This document shows positions 59,801 through 64,000 of a stretch of DNA of 64,000 nucleotides, in pieces. Both the position numbers and the translations under genes were made by a program. The notes beneath the pieces are model-generated. The model searched no databases. It worked only from the letters and a program-made list of their open reading frames with translations, and had not been told where the DNA came from. The stretch is from Trinickia symbiotica (GTDB lineage: Bacteria > Pseudomonadota > Gammaproteobacteria > Burkholderiales > Burkholderiaceae): contig NZ_PTIR01000005.1 of the NCBI RefSeq assembly GCF_002934455.1, positions 186,001 to 250,000 of the forward strand. Reading direction: 5' to 3'. The first letter of the stretch is position 1. Every line of letters starts with the position of its first letter.

Positions 59801-59861
59801 CAGCAGTCCGTATCGATTCGGCGCGACGCTCGGCCGTCAATCCGATATCGGTTTCGCTCAC
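56799..59861 (-). CDS. molybdenum hydroxylase large subunit fused to a CoxG-like domain
   Basis: 1020 residues from a GTG at 59861 (AGGAG about 7 nt upstream). Residues about 30-840 are the molybdopterin-binding aldehyde oxidase/xanthine dehydrogenase fold: GRGRYGDDLGVKPGTLYAAV, RHKAPRDSGGSFGVKQAVFP, PTGLVRGFGGPQVYFALERL and the catalytic Glu region LGEGNNMSTPP. Residues about 850-985 are a CoxG/SRPBCC domain (GTVELRASPEAVFAVLMDPS, KVIPGCHALEE), normally a separate gene. The AYRCSFR loop of CO dehydrogenase is not seen, so CO is not the substrate. Hydroxylation or dehydroxylation of a ring acid or its CoA ester is more likely. Confidence 0.9.
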   Translation of the reverse strand: MSETDIGLTAERRAESIRTADESGANAEARPHVGGPMERVEDAPILTGRGRYGDDLGVKPGTLYAAVLRSPHAHAEIKRLDARAALARRGVRAVLTSDDVKAWSQPFVVGVKAPMEQWALAIDRVRYCGEPVAVVIAESRALAEDGLDAIEIEYAPLPPVTSIEAAIADDAPVLHAKVGSNVVSDRHFRYGDAERAFEQAAHRVSIEAHYPRNTCTPIECAVVIAEHLSGDEGYEVTSNFMGPFSLHAVMSMALKVPANRLRHKAPRDSGGSFGVKQAVFPYVVLMCLASRKAGAPVKWVEDRLEHLSAATSATARWTRLTAAVEGDGRITALEYDQIEDCGGYVRAPEPATFYRMHGCLTGAYAIPNLSVRNRVALTTKTPTGLVRGFGGPQVYFALERLIQRIAVELRLDVLDVYRRNFIAADAFPYRAVAGALIDSGNYQQALERALADGGYDELVRRRDAARSEGRLYGIGFSAIVEPSVSNMGYISTVLPVEARRKAGPKSGAIASATVNVDLLGGVTVTIASTPAGQGHMTVCAQVVADVLGLDPSTIVVNVEFDTIKDAWSVASGNYSSRFAGAVAGTVHLAAVRVKEKLTRIVAAQFGCAEGDIRFQNGRVFSAANPANALPFARIASNAPHWAPALLPEGEEPGLRETVFWTPPNLEAPDDEDRVNTSACYGFAFDMCGVEVDRATGRVRIDRYVTTHDAGKLLNPALADGQIRGAFAQGLGASLMEEFRYGADGSFQSGTLADYLIPTTCEVPDPIIVHLETPSPFTPLGAKGLGEGNNMSTPPCIANAVADALGVKDIRLPLTPAKVMALIGIDDPEPSRPEYREAAKPKKPVGAGKALTAQGTVELRASPEAVFAVLMDPSALAKVIPGCHALEETAPNRYRADVTVGVGMIKARFEARIGLSDIEAPRRLRLTGEGISPLGTARGEGLVELTPTELGTSLFYDYEAQVSGKVAAVGSRMLEGAAGVVLRQLFESLGRQAEGPPVDDDRARSRSSWLERFLAMFRRRS

Positions 59862-59984
59862 GCATGTCTCCTGTCTTTACCCTGTTCGTGCCTCGGGATC
59901 CGCTGCGACGCGTTGCGGACAGCCGCATCGATTCGCCGAGGCGCTTATTGATAGTCAAGATAGAGGCAGACAAGCCGAATCGCT

Positions 59985-60021
59985 TTACCCGACCGTCGCG
60001 CGAATTACCCTAGAGTCTGAT
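59985..60021 (-). promoter_or_regulatory. paired TTACC operator upstream of the hydroxylase operon
   Basis: Plus-strand reading: TTACCCG at 59985-59991 and TTACCCTAGAGTCTGAT at 60005-60021, with starts exactly 20 bp apart. The same layout occurs at 62043-62079 before the hydratase gene. It lies 124-160 bp upstream of the large-subunit GTG, next to a possible -10 TATCTT. Two-turn spacing of direct repeats is typical of AraC-family binding, and an araC gene lies beside it. Confidence 0.6.
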
Positions 60022-60067
60022 GCTTTGCGGTGCGGCGCCGCATGAAGCGAGGCGCAAGGCATGCGGG

Positions 60068-60081
60068 GAGGCGCAAGCCTC
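60068..60081. terminator. short GNRA-looped hairpin after the araC gene
   Basis: GAGGC-GCAA-GCCTC is a perfect 5-bp stem with a GCAA tetraloop, 26 nt past the araC stop. GAGGCGCAAG also occurs at 60049-60058 as a direct repeat. No T-run, so terminator function is doubtful. Confidence 0.25.
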
Positions 60082-60106
60082 GGCAAAGTGGACGCTGCGC
60101 ACAAGC

Positions 60107-60982
60107 CTAGATTTGCACTTGGCCGCGTTCCGAATCGTAAAGCTCGACGACCCTGCGGTACTCGCTTGGGGTGATGCCGAGATGCTGTCGGAAGAATCGC
60201 GTGAAGTGCGCGGGAGCCGAAAAGCCGATGTCATACGAAATGTCCGTCAGTGAGCTCGTGCCCTCGGACAGGTCGCGAATGGCCGACTCCATGCGCAAGA
60301 CGTTGAGATAGACGTTCGGCGTGACGCCGGTGCAGCGATGGAACAGCGCGAAGAAATGAGCGCGCGACAACCCGCAATGCTCGGCGAGCCGGTTCATGTC
60401 CGGGTCAGCACCCGTGTTTTCGCGCAGCCAGGCGATCGCCTTGCGGATGCGTGGATCGCTGGGCCGACGATTGGCGAGCTCCATCTGCCGCGACATTTCG
60501 CGCCAGTTCTTCGCCGGATCGATGACCGAGATCATCAACTCGAACAGCAAGCCTTCCAGGCGCTCCGATGCAATGCTGTCGGACCACCACATTTCGAGCG
60601 AGAGCTCTTCGGCGAGCTTGCGCGCCTGCGCAGACATGCGCACGCAAGGCTGCGGGAAGAACTGCGGATGGCCGCTGCCGCCGAGCGGGTGTCGGATCTC
60701 CGTCAGCCAGTCCGTCTCGATGTACATCGCGAGGATGACGGTATGCGGCTGCTCGGGGTTTTCATAGTGGCGATAGGCGTGCGGCTCCCAGGGGTTGACG
60801 AGCACGGCCGTATCGTCGGTCAACGGCTGAAGCGCGTCGTGAACCGAGAAAAACGTGTCGGGGCCGGCCGCCTTGATCAGCAGATGACAATGGTGATGCG
60901 CATGCTGAACGAGCGGCGCATCCATATCGAGCAACGCTACGCGTCCGAACCTGCCTTGATAGATTTTGATGGCACTCGACAC
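60107..60982 (-). CDS. AraC-family transcriptional regulator
   Basis: 291 residues from a GTG at 60982 (GAGG about 7 nt upstream). An N-terminal cupin-like sensing domain (PLVQHAHHHCHLLIKAAGPD, DTAVLVNPWEPHAYRHYENP) precedes the double HTH: MNRLAEHCGLSRAHFFALFH, VYLNVLRMESAIRDLSEG and LTDISYDIGFSAPAHFTRFF with the family end FRQHLGITPSEYRR. It lies between the hydratase gene and the hydroxylase operon, both of which carry the paired TTACC element, so it is their likely regulator. The inducer is unknown, presumably the pathway substrate or its CoA ester. Confidence 0.92.
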   Translation of the reverse strand: MSSAIKIYQGRFGRVALLDMDAPLVQHAHHHCHLLIKAAGPDTFFSVHDALQPLTDDTAVLVNPWEPHAYRHYENPEQPHTVILAMYIETDWLTEIRHPLGGSGHPQFFPQPCVRMSAQARKLAEELSLEMWWSDSIASERLEGLLFELMISVIDPAKNWREMSRQMELANRRPSDPRIRKAIAWLRENTGADPDMNRLAEHCGLSRAHFFALFHRCTGVTPNVYLNVLRMESAIRDLSEGTSSLTDISYDIGFSAPAHFTRFFRQHLGITPSEYRRVVELYDSERGQVQI

Positions 60983-61139
60983 TCGCTGGCCTCATCGCTG
61001 ACCGGTGCCGCCAGGTGAGCGGCCGCGGGCGCGCTCGCTCGCAACGCTCGTCTTCCTCGAAACCGTGCGTCGTTCGCGCGTCCGCTTATGTCATCGTAGT
61101 TTACCGGCTCTCCTCCCGTGCCGCCTGATTCCACGTCGG

Positions 61140-61946
61140 TCACTCGCCCTTGAAGAGGGGCTTGCGCTTCTGATGGAATGCCTCGACCCCCTCGCGGAAA
61201 TCGTGTGAGCTGCGCAGACGGCTGTAGCAGTGTCCTTCGAGTTCGATCGCAATCGAGAGCGGGGCGTCCTCGGTATCGTTCAGGAGCTTTTTCGCGGTGC
61301 GCTGCGCAAGCGGCGAGAAGGCAAGCAGCTCGCGCACCATGGCGTCCGTCGCGCTTTCGAGTTCCGCATCGCCGACGAACTCCGTCGCGATGCCCCAGTC
61401 GTAGGCCTGCACGCCAGGGATCCGGCGCGAGCGCATGACGATGTCTTTCGTGCGGCCGATGCCGACCATCTTCTGCAAGCGCGCCGAGCCGCCCGAGCCC
61501 GGGATTTGTCCGAGCTTTTGTTCCGGCAGCGCATACAGCGTGGTATCGGTGGCGATTCGGAAATCGCAGGCAAGCGATAACTCGAAACCGACGCCGAAAC
61601 AGTAGCCTCGGTTCGCCGCGATGACCGGCTTGCTGCAACGCGCGGGCGCCGCGACATTCCAGGCGAGCTTCGATACGCGCTCGGGCGATGCCTCGAGGAA
61701 GCCCTTGATATCGCCGCCGCTCGAGAAGTGCTCACCGGCCCCGCGCAGGACGATCACGCGAACGCGTGCATCGTCGTCGAGGGCTTCTAAGACGATGCGC
61801 AGTTGATCGCGCTGCTTCATCGAGACCACGTTGAACGGGGGTCGATCGAGGACGATATCGGCGCGTGAATCGGCTTCGCTGAACTCGACGTAAAAGCCGT
61901 CGAATTCCGAAAGCAGCGATTGGGCGGGGTGGACGAGTTGGGTCAT
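61140..61946 (-). CDS. enoyl-CoA hydratase/isomerase (crotonase) family protein
   Basis: 268 residues with a perfect AGGAGG site. The oxyanion-hole segments are SSGGDIKGF and ANRGYCFGVGFELSLACDFR. The first acidic residue is in ALPEQKLGQIPGSGGSARL (PE). At the second crotonase Glu position an Asp appears (GIGRTKDIVM). This points to a crotonase variant, such as a ring hydratase, isomerase or hydrolase, rather than fatty-acid EchA. The CoA ligase in the neighbouring operon would supply its substrate, and the shared operator supports one pathway. Confidence 0.88.
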   Translation of the reverse strand: MTQLVHPAQSLLSEFDGFYVEFSEADSRADIVLDRPPFNVVSMKQRDQLRIVLEALDDDARVRVIVLRGAGEHFSSGGDIKGFLEASPERVSKLAWNVAAPARCSKPVIAANRGYCFGVGFELSLACDFRIATDTTLYALPEQKLGQIPGSGGSARLQKMVGIGRTKDIVMRSRRIPGVQAYDWGIATEFVGDAELESATDAMVRELLAFSPLAQRTAKKLLNDTEDAPLSIAIELEGHCYSRLRSSHDFREGVEAFHQKRKPLFKGE

Positions 61947-62265
61947 GGATCCTCCTGGACCGAGTAACTGGGGTTTTCCCTATCCGGCGCTTGCGCAGCG
62001 CTTGGTGTCGGGGCCAGTATCGGCCAACGGGAAACTCGCCGCTTACCCGTTGTTCCAGACAGTTACCTTAGAGTCCGATTTTTGTCGGCGGATCGCGCTT
62101 CGACTCATGCCCTGATGGCTGCGTTGGGTTCGAATCTCGGACGACGATCCGTGACGGACTCACGGTTGACGAAGACGAAGCGGGAGAGGGAGAACATCAA
62201 AGCCGTTCCCAAAGAAAGGACTGCTCGTATCGTGCGAACAATCGGACGCTCGCGCTGCGCGAGTC
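61947..62265. other. 319-bp intergenic region between hydratase and phnM
   Basis: Contains the paired TTACC element (62043-62079) and the leader of the hydratase gene. The rest, 62080-62265, holds no convincing gene; the long plus-strand frame starting at 62082 is Arg/Ser-rich antisense to phnM. No clear terminator for phnM was seen. Confidence 0.6.
62043..62079 (-). promoter_or_regulatory. paired TTACC operator upstream of the hydratase gene
   Basis: Plus-strand reading: TTACCCG at 62043-62049 and TTACCTTAGAGTCCGAT at 62063-62079, starts 20 bp apart, total 37 bp, matching the element at 59985-60021 in layout and in 15 of 17 bases of the longer half. A -10-like GATACT on the minus strand lies 21 bp after the proximal half, against 22 bp to TATCTT at the other site. 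This fits an activator bound next to the -35 region. Confidence 0.6.
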
Positions 62266-63399
62266 TCACGCCACTCGCGTACCAAGGACATAAGTCGCAC
62301 GCGGCACGGGCAAAGCACCGCTTAGACCCACGCGCACCATGTCGGCGCGCAAGCCCTTTTCGATCGCTCCTCTGTCTTCGAGCCCCACCGCCTTCGCCGG
62401 CGCCGAAGAAACAGTCGCAATCGCCCGCGACAACGACCACCCCGCATCGCGCACGAGCTGAAAAGCGGCCATCATCAGACTCGAGGGCACGTAATCGGAA
62501 GAGAGGATATCGAGCAAGCCCTCTTTCGCCAGTTCGAGCGCCGATACGTTGCCCGAGTGCGACCCGCCTCGCACGACATTGGGCGCGCCCATCACCGTGG
62601 CGAGGCCATGATGGCGAGCGGCCTGCGCGGCGGCCAGGGTCGTCGGAAACTCGGAGATCGCAATACCGTCGCGCACCGCTTCTTCGACATGCTCGACGAG
62701 CGTATCGTCGTGGCTCGCCACCGCTATCCCGAGCGACTTGCAGCGATCGACGATGCAGTGACGATGCGCTTCGGCATAGCGCGCCTGGAGCTCGCTCAGT
62801 TCGATCAGCGCAGCCTCCATCTTCTCGTCGCTCCACTTGCCGTTGCGCTCCTGGTACTGTCGCCACTTCGCGGCGTCTTGCCACTGACGCTGGCCGGGCG
62901 TGTGATCCATCACCGAGGCGAACTGCAGCAGCCGATGATCGGCGAACTCGTCGAAGAGATCGACGACATCCTCGGTGCCCACTTCACAGCGCAAGTGCAG
63001 ATAGTGATCGGCCCGCAGCAAACCATGCTCGGCCAGGCGATCGATGGCGGATACCGCGTGGCGATGAATTTCGCTGCCGCGCAAACCTGCGTCGGCGCGA
63101 GAGCCGATCGCGAGTGAGTCGAAGACCGTCGTGATGCCGGCTGCGGCCACCTGCGCATCGTGAATCACGAACGCCGCCTCGACGTTCCACATCACGCCCG
63201 GGCGGGGCGCCAAATGCTTCTCGAGATTGTCGGTATGCAGCTCGACGAATCCGGGCAGCAGATAGTCGCCGTGCCAGTCCTCGGCCTCGGGCGCGCTCGT
63301 GGTGCCGGGCGCGACGTCGGCGATGAGCCCTTTTTCCACGCTCACGACACCGATGAATTCTTCGTTGCGCGTGACGATGCGCGCATTTTTGATCAACAT
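62266..63399 (-). CDS. phnM: PhnM, ribose 1-methylphosphonate 5-triphosphate diphosphatase
   Basis: 377 residues from the ATG at 63399 (MLIKNARIV). An amidohydrolase with the PhnM signature VELHTDNLEKHLAPRPGV, ITTVFDSLAIGSRADAG, ASHDDTLVEHVEEAV, ISEFPTTLAAAQAARHHGLA, MGAPNVVRGGSHSGN and LSSDYVPSSLMMAAF. In the C-P lyase pathway it removes pyrophosphate from the triphosphate intermediate before PhnJ cleaves the C-P bond. It follows phnL by 80 bp. No phnN follows; the next gene is the hydratase. Confidence 0.95.
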   Translation of the reverse strand: MLIKNARIVTRNEEFIGVVSVEKGLIADVAPGTTSAPEAEDWHGDYLLPGFVELHTDNLEKHLAPRPGVMWNVEAAFVIHDAQVAAAGITTVFDSLAIGSRADAGLRGSEIHRHAVSAIDRLAEHGLLRADHYLHLRCEVGTEDVVDLFDEFADHRLLQFASVMDHTPGQRQWQDAAKWRQYQERNGKWSDEKMEAALIELSELQARYAEAHRHCIVDRCKSLGIAVASHDDTLVEHVEEAVRDGIAISEFPTTLAAAQAARHHGLATVMGAPNVVRGGSHSGNVSALELAKEGLLDILSSDYVPSSLMMAAFQLVRDAGWSLSRAIATVSSAPAKAVGLEDRGAIEKGLRADMVRVGLSGALPVPRATYVLGTRVA

Positions 63400-63479
63400 C
63401 CCGTTGCTCCGTATCCGCTCTGACAAGAATCAGCCTGCACTCGTTTTCGCTGGACGCTCGTTGATGCCCAATAGCTCCC

Positions 63480-64000
63480 TCATACGGCCGCGGCCATCGC
63501 CACGGGCTCGAGCTCCAGCCGGCGTGTGGCCACCCGCTCGCGCGTCGGCTCATCGTGAAAAATGCCGACGATCGCCGCTCCCCGCTCGCGCGCCTCGATG
63601 ATGACCGAGGCGACGACGTTGCGATTGGCCTCGTCGAGCGATGCGGTCGGTTCGTCGAGCAACAATACCGGCTGCTCGGCAATCAGCCCACGCGCGATGT
63701 TCACGCGCTGCTGCTCGCCTCCCGAGAACGTCGCCGGCGCCAAATGCCAGAGCCGCTCCGGTATGTTGAGGCGCGCGAGCCAATCGCCCGCGCGACGCCG
63801 CGCTGCATCGGCTTCGACCCCGCGCGCGACGAGCGGCTCCGAAACGAGATCGAGCGTCGTCACGCGCGGAATCACGCGCAGAAACTGACTCACGTAGCCG
63901 ATCACGTCGCGCCGCACGCGCATGACGTCGTGCGGATTGGCGCCCGTTAGCGTAACGGACCCGCGATCGCTCGCGACATCGCGCAGCTCGATCGATCCAG
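63480..64000 (-). CDS. phnL: PhnL, C-P lyase ABC-type subunit, 5' end beyond the window
   Basis: About 173 C-terminal residues are visible, in frame to the window edge (GSIELRDVASDRGSVTLTGA at the edge). Diagnostic PhnL sequence: IGYVSQFLRVIPRVTTLDLV, the ABC signature FSGGEQQRVNIARGL, Walker B LLLDEPTASLD and the His switch GIFHDEPTRERVA. PhnL acts with PhnGHI in moving phosphonate onto ribose triphosphate. The remainder of the phn operon presumably lies past 64000. Confidence 0.95.
   Translation of the reverse strand, partial: GSIELRDVASDRGSVTLTGANPHDVMRVRRDVIGYVSQFLRVIPRVTTLDLVSEPLVARGVEADAARRRAGDWLARLNIPERLWHLAPATFSGGEQQRVNIARGLIAEQPVLLLDEPTASLDEANRNVVASVIIEARERGAAIVGIFHDEPTRERVATRRLELEPVAMAAAV

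Noticed and set aside
56799-59861. Carbon monoxide dehydrogenase (CoxL)
   Set aside because: The active-site loop is PTGLVRGFGGPQ rather than the AYRCSFR type, and a CoA ligase is in the same operon.
1-64000. tRNA, rRNA, insertion sequences or integrase genes
   Set aside because: No tRNA-like cloverleaf, rRNA segment, transposase or integrase was recognised by reading; a covariance-model scan was not possible.

Overview
The window is high-GC Betaproteobacterial DNA, most likely from a Burkholderia/Paraburkholderia/Trinickia-type member of the Burkholderiaceae. The evidence is the gene order of the type VI secretion (T6SS) locus, the codon bias, and family-level matches. I ran no searches, so the genus is an inference.

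Region 1 (1-25.5 kb) is a T6SS locus in several transcription units. On the minus strand are a partial PAAR-Rhs effector (cut by the window start), its DUF1795/Eag chaperone, VgrG, a TssF paralogue and a one-TM protein. A plus-strand unit follows: M15 peptidoglycan peptidase, tssM, tagF and an OmpA/BON protein. A minus-strand core operon then runs TPR lipoprotein-tssB-tssC-hcp-tssE-tssF-tssG-tssA, with plus-strand tssJ-tssK-tssL diverging from it. There are two tssF genes and no tssH/clpV: tssG runs almost directly into tssA, where clpV often sits in related loci.

Region 2 (25.8-36.6 kb) has a small DUF2917 gene and then a tight nine-gene minus-strand operon (34706 down to 26280). It encodes a KamA-family radical-SAM aminomutase, an LDH2-type dehydrogenase, a class IV aminotransferase, a TauD/clavaminate-type Fe(II)/2-oxoglutarate oxygenase, an AurF-type diiron N-oxygenase with all seven ligand positions, a metallo-beta-lactamase-fold hydrolase, a cupin, an MFS exporter and a YfcF-type glutathione transferase. 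A divergent MocR/GabR regulator flanks it, with a pair of direct repeats around a TATAAT box. No NRPS or PKS is present. This looks like an uncharacterised pathway to an N-oxygenated amino-acid metabolite and is my leading candidate for a new system.

Region 3 (36.6-52.3 kb) is a minus-strand operon for a 3089-residue surface protein with an N-terminal LEPR-x-LFDG motif and a DUF4347 domain. It also encodes a TolC-like outer-membrane protein, two HlyD-type adaptors (one with a GAF-like N-terminus) and a site-2-protease/HlyD fusion. No ABC ATPase is encoded, so this may be a non-canonical type I-like secretion route.

Region 4 (52.4-62.2 kb) looks catabolic: an MHS-type transporter, a benzoate-type CoA ligase, a three-subunit molybdenum hydroxylase whose large subunit carries a fused CoxG-like domain, an AraC regulator and an enoyl-CoA hydratase. 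The hydroxylase operon and the hydratase gene share a 37-bp upstream element built on two TTACC repeats 20 bp apart, which suggests one AraC-controlled regulon.

Region 5 (62.3-64 kb) is the end of a C-P lyase (phn) locus: phnM and a phnL truncated by the window edge.
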